Source: Ruminococcaceae bacterium FB2012
Lineage (GTDB): Bacteria > Bacillota > Clostridia > Oscillospirales > Ruminococcaceae
Assembly (NCBI GenBank): GCA_900104495.1
Contig: FMXS01000025.1
Location: 1-28,924 of the forward strand
Direction: 5' to 3'
DNA length: 28,924 bases
This document shows, piece after piece, positions 16,044-23,533 of the stretch. The notes below the pieces were generated by a model. That model saw nothing but the letters and a program-made list of their open reading frames with translations. It was not told the DNA's origin and did no database searches. Made by a program: the position numbers and the translations under genes. How positions within the stretch are numbered: the first letter of the stretch is position 1; every line of letters begins with the position of its first letter.

Positions 16044-16080
16044 ACTGTTGGACGTAGGTTTTGGTGGGTATACACATAAA

Positions 16081-16117
16081 GGGAACACTGCTTGCAAATG
16101 CAGGCGGTGTTCTTTTT
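16081..16117 (+). terminator. Terminator of the serine recombinase gene
   Basis: GAACACTGC pairs with GCGGTGTTC (with an inner GCA/TGC), followed by TTTTTATG. A close relative of this hairpin recurs at 17676-17708. Confidence 0.8.
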
Positions 16118-16153
16118 ATGAGCGATCTTATTATGCGGTTTTGGCAATTATAT

Positions 16154-16182
16154 AAGGCCGTACATCCAAACTGTACGGCCTT
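16154..16182 (-). terminator. Hairpin after the AAA ATPase gene
   Basis: AAGGCCGTACA and TGTACGGCCTT form a perfect 11-bp stem 8 bp after the ATPase stop; the tail on the minus strand (ATATAATT) is only weakly T-rich. Confidence 0.65.
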
Positions 16183-16189
16183 GAGTTGT

Positions 16190-17542
16190 TTATACCATCC
16201 CCGCCATATACAACGGCAGATAAATGATCCCGTCCTCCTCTTTCAGATCAGCGGTATGCAGCACATAGGGGATATGTGTTTGTTCGGCGTATTTCCTGCG
16301 GAATTTGTTAAGCGAGGAAAGGGTGTAATTCTTTCCCGATTTCACTTCGATAGGCGAAATGTTGTGTCTGTTGCTTATTTTGCTCTTGGCAATAAGGAAG
16401 TCTATCTCCATTCTGTTATCGCTGTCATCGCGATCGGAATTAGCGTAGAAATAGAGTTTGTGACCGCTGCGTGTCAGCATCTGAGATACAATGTTCTCAA
16501 TCACCATTCCCATATTGACTTCGAGCTTGTCAAGCAGGAGTTTCTTGTAGACCTCTTCGCTGACGATGCCGTTCTCGTCAAAAGCGTGGCTGATAAGCAG
16601 ACCTGTATCTCCCATGTAGCATTTGAGAAGGGTGCGGTCACGGTTGAGATTGAGCCCGACGCTCGGTTCCGTGGAATTGTAGCAGTTGTTCACGATCATC
16701 GCTTCCGACAGCCAGAACATAGCATCCTTGTAGCTGTCAAAGCGTGCGCCTTTTTCAATGGAGGATAACTTGAAATGACGGTTCTGGTTTTTTAGCTGAG
16801 ATGGCAGCTCGTCAAAGATCGCTTCGATCTTCATAGCATCGCTCCCGGCGTGCTTGCGGATGTCATCACGGTAGAGATTCAGTATCCGGCGCTTGGCTCG
16901 GTCAACCTTGTCAAAGTCGCGGCTCTCCGCAAATGCCTTGACAGCCTGCGGCATACCTCCGACGATCATATACTGTCTGAACAAGTCCATTGCCTTTCGG
17001 TGCAGAGCCTGCCCGAGAGGCTGTTTCTTTTCATAGCAGTTTTTTATCAGTGGGAACATTGTCTCGTCGCCGACAGCCCAAAGGAATTCCTCGAAGTCCA
17101 TAGGATACATATCGAGTTTATCCTCTTCGGAGGGGATAAGTATGCCCTCGACATTTTTGCGGATAGATATCAGCGAGCCTGTCTCGATATAGTCAAAGCG
17201 TCCGTCTGCCACAAGATACTTTATCGCACTTCTGGCACGGGGAAAAAGTTGAACCTCATCAAGGATCATTACGGACTCGCGCTCATACAGCTTGGTGTTA
17301 TAAAGTGTCGAGAGTTTAAGGAAGAAGGTGTCAAGGTCATTCAGATCGTGGATGAACATATCTCTGACCTGCTCATCTGCAAGGTTAAAGTCGATAAGGA
17401 TATAGCTTTTATACTCCTTCTTGGCAAATCCTTCAACGATATAGCTTTTGCCGACACGCCTTGCACCGCGTACAAGCAGAGCACTTTCACCGCAGCTTCG
17501 CTCTTTCCAGGCTTTCAGTTCATCAAAGGCTTTTCTTTTCAT
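16190..17542 (-). CDS. AAA ATPase with DUF4143 domain
   Basis: The 450-aa protein has a Walker A motif GARRVGKS near residues 25-32, Walker B MILDEVQLFP near 93-102, sensor-like ETGS, and a C-terminal DUF4143 part (about 200-450) ending in nuclease-like residues (MEIDFLIA ... ISPIEVKSGKNY). These are typical of the widespread AAA_14/DUF4143 proteins of unknown role. D...EVKSG in this family resembles a restriction-nuclease-like fold. RVGKS replaces the more usual RQVGKT. Start at 17542 behind GGGAGATGA. Own promoter with two exact 12-bp direct repeats. It stands on the strand opposite to its neighbours inside the accessory region. Confidence 0.9.
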   Translation of the reverse strand: MKRKAFDELKAWKERSCGESALLVRGARRVGKSYIVEGFAKKEYKSYILIDFNLADEQVRDMFIHDLNDLDTFFLKLSTLYNTKLYERESVMILDEVQLFPRARSAIKYLVADGRFDYIETGSLISIRKNVEGILIPSEEDKLDMYPMDFEEFLWAVGDETMFPLIKNCYEKKQPLGQALHRKAMDLFRQYMIVGGMPQAVKAFAESRDFDKVDRAKRRILNLYRDDIRKHAGSDAMKIEAIFDELPSQLKNQNRHFKLSSIEKGARFDSYKDAMFWLSEAMIVNNCYNSTEPSVGLNLNRDRTLLKCYMGDTGLLISHAFDENGIVSEEVYKKLLLDKLEVNMGMVIENIVSQMLTRSGHKLYFYANSDRDDSDNRMEIDFLIAKSKISNRHNISPIEVKSGKNYTLSSLNKFRRKYAEQTHIPYVLHTADLKEEDGIIYLPLYMAGMV

Positions 17543-17570
17543 TGGCTCATCTCCCGATACTGTTTTTTAT

Positions 17571-17622
17571 AGTATAGCACAAATCAAGAAAAATATCAAG
17601 TAGAAATATACACAAATCAAGA
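17571..17622 (-). promoter_or_regulatory. Promoter of the AAA ATPase gene with 33-bp-phased repeats
   Basis: Minus strand TTGATA (17599-17594), 17 bp, TATACT (17576-17571). The exact 12-mer CACAAATCAAGA (plus strand) occurs at 17578-17589, inside the spacer, and at 17611-17622, upstream: three helical turns apart. This looks like an operator pair. Confidence 0.6.
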
Positions 17623-17675
17623 TTTTTGTTTTGCTCAGTGTACTTGTCAAGAAAAGTAGACTGTACTTATAGAGA

Positions 17676-17708
17676 AACACTGCGCGCGAAAACGGGCAGT
17701 GTTCTTTT
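17676..17708 (+). terminator. Orphan terminator-like hairpin
   Basis: AACACTGC and GCAGTGTT pair and CTTTTTATG follows, but no plus-strand gene ends here. It is a near copy of the recombinase terminator at 16081-16117, so the ATPase gene lies between two versions of this segment. The rest of 17,600-17,876 shows no gene. Confidence 0.6.
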
Positions 17709-17876
17709 TATGTGCTTTATATAATAGTGTTCTATTGATCATCCGTAATCTAACAGCTTTATAAAACGTGCTCCATGACATCCTTATACGTCACATAGGG
17801 GCGTTCATAGTCAATGCGGAAATACTTAAGGATGCTTTCATTTTATCCCGCGCTGATAAAAAGACGTTTACAAGCC

Positions 17877-18087
17877 TTCTGATACTTCTTTCATGGTGGA
17901 TTTTGCGGTCACATATCTTTTTACAGGGGTTTCTGATACCTCTTTTAGAGTGGATTTCGCGGTCACATATCTTTTTACAGGGGTTTCTGATACCTTTCAT
18001 AGTGAATTTCGCGGTCACATATTTTTACAGCGGGTTCTGATACCTCTTTTATGATGAATTTCACGGTCACATATCTATATACAGTGG
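17877..18087. repeat. 54-bp tandem repeat array, four copies
   Basis: Four head-to-tail copies start near 17877, 17931, 17985 and 18035 (periods 54, 54, 50), with a fifth beginning near 18088. Each runs TTCTGATAC, a variable 12 bp, then TTTCGCGGTCACATAT and TTTTTACAGGGG. The last two copies have diverged most. There are no unique spacers, so this is not a CRISPR array. On the minus strand the 54-bp period is 18 codons and gives a repeated peptide (GIRNPCKKICDR), but the 50-bp third copy breaks the frame, so coding is doubtful. Confidence 0.85.
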
Positions 18088-18169
18088 CTCTGATTGTCTT
18101 TTTTTATGCAAGTGTCTATAACTCTCTTGAATCAGAAATAAACAGCACAAAAAAGCTGTCAAAATACCC

Positions 18170-18275
18170 TTGCCGTTTTTAAAAAGAAATGATATAATAA
18201 GTATAGTAAAAAGGTTCATCAAGTTCCGAGTTCCACCCCCTGAACGGGGAAAGTGTTCTCGGAACTTTTTGCTTT
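18170..18275 (+). ncRNA. Structured leader RNA motif, copy 1, with its own promoter
   Basis: A sigma-A promoter (TTGCCG 18170-18175, 17 bp, TATAAT 18193-18198) is followed by a 10-bp stem AAGTTCCGAG/CTCGGAACTT. This encloses TTCC..., a C-run/G-run inner stem and AACGGGGAAAGTGT, and then a T-rich tail. The same order, with different stem sequence but the same loop (GAGTTCC...AACGGGGAAAGTGT), occurs at 19866-19975. The stem differs while pairing is kept, so the structure matters. It may be a short RNA or an attenuator for the tyrosine recombinase gene 520 bp downstream. Confidence 0.6.
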
Positions 18276-18342
18276 TATACGGGAAAATCCAAGGAAGGTT
18301 TTAGATTGATTTGACTTCCTTTTTATATAGATTTTTATCGGA

Positions 18343-18378
18343 GATATCGGGTTACGCCTTGAGGCGTAACCTGATATC
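18343..18378. repeat. Near-perfect palindrome with 16-bp arms
   Basis: GATATCGGGTTACGCC and GGCGTAACCTGATATC are inverted repeats matching at 15 of 16 positions around a TTGA loop. No run of T follows, so it is not a plain terminator. Position between the leader motif and the tyrosine recombinase suggests a recombination or replication site. Confidence 0.65.
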
Positions 18379-18495
18379 AGATGTGCCGCACCCCATAAGC
18401 GCTTGGAGGCGGACTTGCAAAACAACGTTCTGCACACGTTGTGAATGATACTTATATGGGTTGTTTTATGTTGAGGAAAACAGGGTCCACTAACT

Positions 18496-18535
18496 CCCCG
18501 AAATCCCCTAACTCCCCTATATCCCCGAAGTCCCC
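18496..18535 (-). repeat. Five G-runs in perfect 9-bp period (G-quadruplex motif)
   Basis: On the plus strand CCCC starts at 18496, 18505, 18514, 18523 and 18532, each followed by a 5-nt A/T-rich loop. The minus strand therefore has five GGGG runs with 5-nt loops, a textbook G-quadruplex motif. The rest of 18,276-18,780 has no gene I can support. Confidence 0.75.
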
Positions 18536-18793
18536 GAAACATCGGGGCAAATCAAAACTATGCCGGTTAAGTTTTCCACAGTTTTTATAGCCGGCGATGG
18601 AGCTGCCCACCTTATCAGCAGCAGCCGGACGGGCTCTAAATGTTCAACTAAGCAGTACGGCATCTGCTTGAACAAAGTGCCGAAGGCCGCGAGGTAAGGA
18701 CCAACACCTATCCTTTGATTGAGGAGAAAAAATAGTGTTAATGTAAGCGGCAACGAATTTAACTGTCCAAATCATCGTACAGGAGGTATATAT

Positions 18794-19852
18794 ATGAAAA
18801 AGGAAAGAACGAAGCAGCTCTCTTATGCTTTGAGGGAGCGTTTAGAGCACATGGCCGCATACGGCGAGAGCAAACGCACATATAAGCTGCGCACTCTTGA
18901 CCAGCGCCGCGAAGCGCGCAACTCACTTATAAGGCAAGGTGTCCCCGCAGATAGAATTCAACAGAAACTGCTCCATATAGATGCCGCCAAAGATAAGATT
19001 TTCAGTTTTAGCACGATGTCCTCATATATCCGCTTTGTAAAGAATTTTGCCAAGTTTGTGGAAACACAAACGGGTACTTCCCGTATAAAGGTTGAGGACT
19101 CTGTAAAATATATACAACCTTATATAGATTATCTTATTGATAAAGGAGATTCAGCGAATACAATAAACCTACAGCTTTCTGCCGTGTGTAAAGCAACTGG
19201 GCAGTTTGTTGTTGACTTCCAACATCCCATAAGACGATATGCTGACGTTATAAGGGGTGTTAAACCCGCAATCCGCGATGGTTTCAACTCAAAACGTGCA
19301 GCCGCAGCTTTGGAACTTAACAGTGCCGTCGGTTTACGCCGCGCGGAGTTATATCGTCTAAAGGTGGATGATATCAAATGGGATAAAGGAAGTGCTGTTA
19401 TACAGTCCGTAGGCAAAGGCGGAAAACATAACAGTACTTTTATAACTGACCCCGCGAAGCTTGCCATTCTTGAACAATATTATATGGCTGCCATAGAGGA
19501 TAACCGGGATACACTTTTAACTGCGGAGCAGATGAACCATGATGCTGATCTGCACCATGCAAGGGCGCAGTGCGCTATGGATGAATATAAAAGAGTAATG
19601 GAGGATATAAAGGAACATCCGGAACGGCGTACCTTTTATAAAGACTACGTCGTGCGCTTTTTTAAAGAAAACAACAAGCCGCTAAAGGAAAACCTTGATA
19701 AACCATATAATCTTAGGGGTGCGGGTAAAAAGATGCTTGAAAAACAAGGCCGTGAAACCTCCTTTGACCGTGTAGCAGTTTTATACGTCTCCGTGACCAT
19801 TTTACATCACTACAGGTCAGACACAACGGTTCAGCACTACCTTATAAAATAA
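18794..19852 (+). CDS. Divergent tyrosine site-specific recombinase
   Basis: The 352-aa protein has an N-terminal DNA-binding half (about 1-150, SMSSYIRFVKNFAKF-like region with many basic residues). The C-terminal catalytic half has the first Arg in VGLRRAELYRLKVDDI, the Lys in GKGGKHN, the second Arg in PYNLRGAGK (the usual His of HxxR is Tyr) and an end HHYRSDTTVQHYL with the His and nucleophile Tyr expected of integrases. An insertion of about 60 residues (EDNRDTLLTAEQMNHDADLHH ...) separates Lys and the second Arg. It should cut and rejoin DNA, perhaps with altered activity. Start at 18794 behind AGGAGG. The long leader holds the RNA motif, palindrome and G-run array. Confidence 0.82.
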   Translation: MKKERTKQLSYALRERLEHMAAYGESKRTYKLRTLDQRREARNSLIRQGVPADRIQQKLLHIDAAKDKIFSFSTMSSYIRFVKNFAKFVETQTGTSRIKVEDSVKYIQPYIDYLIDKGDSANTINLQLSAVCKATGQFVVDFQHPIRRYADVIRGVKPAIRDGFNSKRAAAALELNSAVGLRRAELYRLKVDDIKWDKGSAVIQSVGKGGKHNSTFITDPAKLAILEQYYMAAIEDNRDTLLTAEQMNHDADLHHARAQCAMDEYKRVMEDIKEHPERRTFYKDYVVRFFKENNKPLKENLDKPYNLRGAGKKMLEKQGRETSFDRVAVLYVSVTILHHYRSDTTVQHYLIK

Positions 19853-19865
19853 ATGCCCATAACCC

Positions 19866-19975
19866 TTGTCGCCCGTATAAGTGTATGGTATAATATAGAT
19901 AAGAGGTCAAGTTCCTCAGTACTGAGTTCCCTATAACGGGGAAAGTGTGTACTGAGATAACTTGGCTTCTTTTTA
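19866..19975 (+). ncRNA. Structured leader RNA motif, copy 2, with its own promoter
   Basis: Promoter TTGTCG (19866-19871), 17 bp, TATAAT (19889-19894). The transcript begins with an outer stem CAAGTT/AACTTG, then CTCAGTAC/GTACTGAG (8 bp). These enclose GAGTTCC, a short inner stem TTCC/GGAA and AACGGGGAAAGTGT, ending in a CTTCTTTTT tail. It ends 30 bp before the ATG of the gene at 20006, so here it can act directly as an attenuator or protein-binding leader. Confidence 0.65.
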
Positions 19976-20005
19976 TATTTTATAGAAAGAGAGGTACTTT
20001 TTACA

Positions 20006-21187
20006 ATGGGAAAAATCTTAACAAACGCGGAGGTATATACCCTCCTGAAAACGGGAACCGCTAATATGCACTTATACGGCGACGATGCAGCGGTGATGAA
20101 GTGTATACGGCACAATCCTTGTATACTGGCCTGCTGCGTTACAGAGTGGACGGCTATGACAAGGAACTTTGTCGGACTTAAAACTCTTATGGAGGACGGC
20201 GAGGTAAAGGTGAAAGAATACCTTTCACACTGCAAAGCCTTTGTGCTTTTTGAGTTTGAAAAACTTTCGGCTAAGATGTTTGACGAGATCATAGGACTTG
20301 CGCTTTCTGTGGTTCCAAAGCCTCGTATAATTCTGGTCGGTGATCTTAGGACACGCATAAGCTGTCCGGCAAATGACATGACTTCTCTGGTCCAGTCGGA
20401 GTGCTGGAAGAAGCTGAAACTGGACACGGTCAGGGTACCTGTAAGCAAGGTGGACGAGGAATACAGACAAGCTGTTGACCTAATATCACGCGGTGATTTT
20501 AAAGGGGCAGAGTGGCTGAACAATAACTGCTGTAAGAAGTGTCCCGAAGATGCCGTTCAGATCGTTACATCCAAATCCGAAGCTGAAGATATCAAAAAGG
20601 AGAATGAGCCGCCGCATCAAAAGCCTTCCGGCGGATACAATTCTTATGATGAACCCTACGGTTCAAAGGGATGGGGGTTTCTTAAAGCCGGTATATACGA
20701 CCAGATAAACAAGGATGAATGCGCTATATCCGACTTTTTGCCCATATTCAGCGGAGAACAGATAATGACAGTGGCAGATCCAAAATGCGATGATCACTGT
20801 TCGTTTGACACCGAGATCAGAAAAGCGAATCCGTATATTGATGATAACGGTATTCTCCGAATTAGGGGCCTTAAGTCAGGCCGATTTGCCGTGTGGAAAA
20901 GAAGCAGAGTGAAATACCATATCAACGAATACGGTCTGGGAGAGTTCAGATATGAAACCATAGGGATGTTCAAGCGTATGAACATTCTGCCCACTCACGC
21001 GGTATCCTTATGGCAGGTGGAGCTGATGACCTTCAACAGCATCTGTATTGATCCCACGACAACGATGCCGGGTGAACTTGCAGCTTTGCTTAGCCGCTGC
21101 CGGAGCGTAAAAGGTCTGTATCTCACAAGACCGATAAAGGAAGAAGACATTAAAGTTGATGCCGAGATCATTAAGGCTATCAGCTGA
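20006..21187 (+). CDS. Pif1/RecD-like helicase homologue with decayed catalytic motifs
   Basis: The 393-aa frame follows the order of Pif1-type helicases, but the key residues are lost. Walker A is replaced by LYGDDAAVMK (about 24-33). A stretch like LAPTGIAA reads CCVTEWTAM. The DE(xx)ML Walker B region reads FEFEKLSAKMFDEII. Motif III keeps the shape IILVGDLRT. The C-terminal part keeps AVSLWQVELMTFNSICID (for A.TIHKSQGLTFD), the arginine-finger segment LLSRCRSVKGLYLTRPI, and a core HINEYGLGEFRYETIG. It cannot be expected to hydrolyse ATP, yet the frame is open throughout, so a DNA-binding or structural role is likely. It follows the leader RNA copy 2 and is probably co-transcribed with the 436-aa gene 56 bp downstream. 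Confidence 0.72.
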   Translation: MGKILTNAEVYTLLKTGTANMHLYGDDAAVMKCIRHNPCILACCVTEWTAMTRNFVGLKTLMEDGEVKVKEYLSHCKAFVLFEFEKLSAKMFDEIIGLALSVVPKPRIILVGDLRTRISCPANDMTSLVQSECWKKLKLDTVRVPVSKVDEEYRQAVDLISRGDFKGAEWLNNNCCKKCPEDAVQIVTSKSEAEDIKKENEPPHQKPSGGYNSYDEPYGSKGWGFLKAGIYDQINKDECAISDFLPIFSGEQIMTVADPKCDDHCSFDTEIRKANPYIDDNGILRIRGLKSGRFAVWKRSRVKYHINEYGLGEFRYETIGMFKRMNILPTHAVSLWQVELMTFNSICIDPTTTMPGELAALLSRCRSVKGLYLTRPIKEEDIKVDAEIIKAIS

Positions 21188-21197
21188 AAAGGAAGTA

Positions 21198-21220
21198 TAC
21201 GGGGGCTCTCAGAGCCCCTG
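21198..21220 (+). terminator. Hairpin between helicase-like and 436-aa genes
   Basis: GGGGCTCT and AGAGCCCC form a tight stem with almost no loop, followed by TGTTAATT. It is a weak terminator or a processing site. Confidence 0.45.
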
Positions 21221-21243
21221 TTAATTCAGAAAGGAGTATAAAT

Positions 21244-22554
21244 ATGGTTATGGATATCGAAATTATAACACAGATAAACGCCGCAAAGATAGACTCCCTC
21301 AGGTGGGAAAAGGTCTATTATGACTGTTTAAAGATCGCACGGGCGGGAAAACTTGCGACTGTTGTACCCTACCCGATCAACGGTTATACAATAGATGTTA
21401 TAGCTGACGCTATGGAAAGGGACAATAAAATTCAAATAGTAGGAGATACTCTCCTTGGAGTTAATGTAAAAGGGTTTGAAATTGAGCGTGATGTCACAAA
21501 ACATCTCCAGAATAATGCAGATAAAAATGCTGATGCCCCTGTAACGGAACACCTTTACAGTATTTTCAGGAATGAAAAAAGCAAGTACGATAAGATCTTT
21601 ACGACTTGTTTTGGCGGACAGACCAACGAAAAGGGACCTTATATATATCTTCTCGCTATGGCCTGCCTTATAGCCGGTGAATTTAGCGAAGCTGCTGTCG
21701 TATACGGAGATATATCATATAAACAGTGTCTCGAAGCCTGCGATATCGCTGAAAAGGCAGTCGGACGAAAGGTCAATATGCCTATACAGTACAACTGTAA
21801 AAAACTGTTTGAAGAACTGCAGAAGCTGGGATATACCGATGATGAACTTCTGGAGAAATACCTTGCTATATATAAAGGTATACGATCGGAAGGATTCAAG
21901 AAGATTTTGAAAGATAATTTCTCAGAAAACCAGTTTATATCATACTTTTTACAGCATCGGCATGAGGAAATATATGATGATATAAAAAACTGGCTGGAAA
22001 TGGGACTGCCTTTAGATGGCTTATGCAAGCTCTGTAAACGTATAGGGAATATAAGCGCCAAGGAGCTTATTGAGCTTCTTATACTCGGAAAGGTACATAT
22101 AGAGTATAAAACAATGCGGGATAAAAACTGTTTTATAAACTTATCCGCTCCAAATGCGACTGATAAAGATGATATGAGATCGGTCTTTGCAAATCATTTC
22201 CCGAAAGATAAAACAGACGAGTATTTTGCTGATGCAGTCGCCGGAAAAGGACAGCTTTTTGAAGATCAAAAAACTGTTGAGGCGCTGTATGACTTCATAC
22301 AGATCACGGCCAAAAAAGCAAGGAAGATAAAAGCGGATATACCCGCGCCCGACGAGCTCTATAAATGGAAAGACAGTGACACCACCATTGATGAGGCTGC
22401 GCTTGAGGCTATCACAAAATCGTTGAAGGCGTTTTTCCGTCTCGGGCAATATATCCTCGATCTTCTGCTGTTATCCACTCATCGAACCGTACATTACGTT
22501 CTGATCTTTTCCGTTTTTGTTTATAAAGGTTTAATGAAGTGTTCCTACAAATAA
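21244..22554 (+). CDS. 436-aa protein of unknown function, altered C-terminus
   Basis: A mostly helical cytoplasmic protein with CxxC-like spots (LCKLCKRIG near 258-266) and no motif I recognise. The start ATG at 21244 follows AAAGGAG (a second ATG 6 bp later is possible). The last 35 residues (ILDLLLLSTHRTVHYVLIFSVFVYKG) turn abruptly hydrophobic, unlike the rest, and lead straight into a broken integrase fragment. So the original 3' end was probably lost at a recombination junction near 22,440. It follows the helicase-like gene closely and is likely part of the same transcript and the same mobile element. Confidence 0.7.
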   Translation: MVMDIEIITQINAAKIDSLRWEKVYYDCLKIARAGKLATVVPYPINGYTIDVIADAMERDNKIQIVGDTLLGVNVKGFEIERDVTKHLQNNADKNADAPVTEHLYSIFRNEKSKYDKIFTTCFGGQTNEKGPYIYLLAMACLIAGEFSEAAVVYGDISYKQCLEACDIAEKAVGRKVNMPIQYNCKKLFEELQKLGYTDDELLEKYLAIYKGIRSEGFKKILKDNFSENQFISYFLQHRHEEIYDDIKNWLEMGLPLDGLCKLCKRIGNISAKELIELLILGKVHIEYKTMRDKNCFINLSAPNATDKDDMRSVFANHFPKDKTDEYFADAVAGKGQLFEDQKTVEALYDFIQITAKKARKIKADIPAPDELYKWKDSDTTIDEAALEAITKSLKAFFRLGQYILDLLLLSTHRTVHYVLIFSVFVYKGLMKCSYK

Positions 22555-23003
22555 TAACAATATACTCCGTGTGGTCAATCCTAAGATAGAGATTTTCAAC
22601 AAAGACGAGGCTGCGGAGATGCTGAACTGTTTGCAGCAGGAAGATTTGCCGTTCCAGACGTATGTGCAGTTGGCTATCATAACGGAAGCAAGGCGTGGAG
22701 AGTTGGCGGCACTCAAATTCAGCGACTTTGATTATGACAACTGCCGGCTTACGATATCAAGAGCTGCTATCAAGGTCAGCGGTCAGCCGATACAGATCAA
22801 GCCGCCAAAAAGATTATGAGGTGCGGACGGTGACGGTCAGCGAACACTGCACCGAGCTTGTGAAGATGCTGAGATCACAGAGGGCGCAGGCAAATGATGT
22901 CCCATATCAGAACTGCATTACTGTTACGCCCGCAGCTATGCAGGAGGAAATGTCGGAGGACATAGAACCTGCGGAGGCTGATGATCCGGAGATGTCGATG
23001 TAG
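22553..23003 (+). pseudogene. Broken tyrosine integrase fragment
   Basis: A piece of the catalytic domain of a Tn916-type integrase is visible: FNKDEAAEMLNCLQQ, IITEARRGELAALKFSDFDYDN, LTISRA, then after a frame change KDYEVRTVTVSEHCTELVKML. The frame shift is at a run of five A near 22,806; one A fewer would restore the frame. The N-terminal DNA-binding part and the C-terminal HxxR...Tyr part are missing, so it is a remnant either way. It marks an old element end next to the unusual 3' end of the 436-aa gene. Confidence 0.8.
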
Positions 23004-23136
23004 GGGTTGAAAACAAGCTTCGGATGTGATATACAATTAAAAAAGCGGCTTGGCTTTACATGATATTGCCCCACCGCAGGATAGTGAGCATACATTGCTC
23101 AGGGGGCTTGATTGTAGGCATTCGGAATAATAAGAA

Positions 23137-23170
23137 ACGGATAGCCGTCTGATGAGGACGGTCTATCCGT
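23137..23170. terminator. Strong hairpin, possible bidirectional terminator
   Basis: ACGGATAG and CTATCCGT, extended by CCGTC/GACGG with one bulge, form a 13-bp stem around TGATGAG. GTTT follows on the plus strand and TTTCTTATTATT on the minus strand. Confidence 0.5.
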
Positions 23171-23195
23171 GTTTGAGTATATTCAGTTACTAAGC

Positions 23196-23425
23196 TAAAT
23201 CAGAATTTGTGCACAGCGTGCACCACGCAATGCCCTCGCCCTCAGCCTTGTGCAGAACTATTACTGTGACTGGCTCGGGGCTGACGATTGTTCAGCGCTA
23301 TAAATCAGAATTTGCAGGGGCGTGCCCCTGCACCCAACGCCCTCGCTACAAACTTTGTGCAGAGCTATTGCTTTGTCTGGCTCGGGGCTGAAAACTGTTC
23401 AGGTCTGTAAATCATATTTGCCGAA
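23196..23425 (+). repeat. Tandem copies of a repeat of about 105 bp
   Basis: Two copies start with TAAATCAGAATTTG at 23196 and 23301 and share GCCCTCGC, TTGTGCAGA, TATT and TGGCTCGGGGCTGA at matching positions. A third truncated copy starts near 23407. Inverted relatives lie at 24060-24154 and, partial, at 23505-23530. The rest of 23,004-23,530 holds no gene I can support. Confidence 0.8.
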
Positions 23426-23509
23426 ATAAAGCAAGCCAATAACAGCGGGCACCGCATTACGCCGCCTGTACAAGTGGAAGCGACAAAGGAGCGTAACGCG
23501 AACTGCGCC

Positions 23510-23527
23510 GCCGCCGCTGCGGCAAAT
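23510..23527. repeat. 18-bp direct repeat flanking the NUDIX gene, left copy
   Basis: GCCGCCGCTGCGGCAAAT is repeated exactly at 24128-24145, on the other side of the NUDIX gene. Both belong to inverted copies of the 105-bp element. Confidence 0.75.
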
Positions 23528-23533
23528 CGGAAG

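Noticed and set aside
17791..18018. Minus-strand repetitive protein with GIRNPCKKICDR units
   Set aside because: No ribosome site, the 50-bp third copy breaks the 18-codon period, and the frame only follows from the DNA repeat.
17877..18087. CRISPR array
   Set aside because: The repeats adjoin directly with no unique spacers, and no cas genes are present.
18219..18542. Collagen-like protein (GFRG/GVRG repeats) on the minus strand
   Set aside because: It is the translation of the G-run repeat; there is no ribosome site and it crosses the palindrome and the leader RNA.
23137..23170. Hammerhead ribozyme, because of CTGATGAG
   Set aside because: The required GAAA core segment is missing and the rest is one long hairpin.
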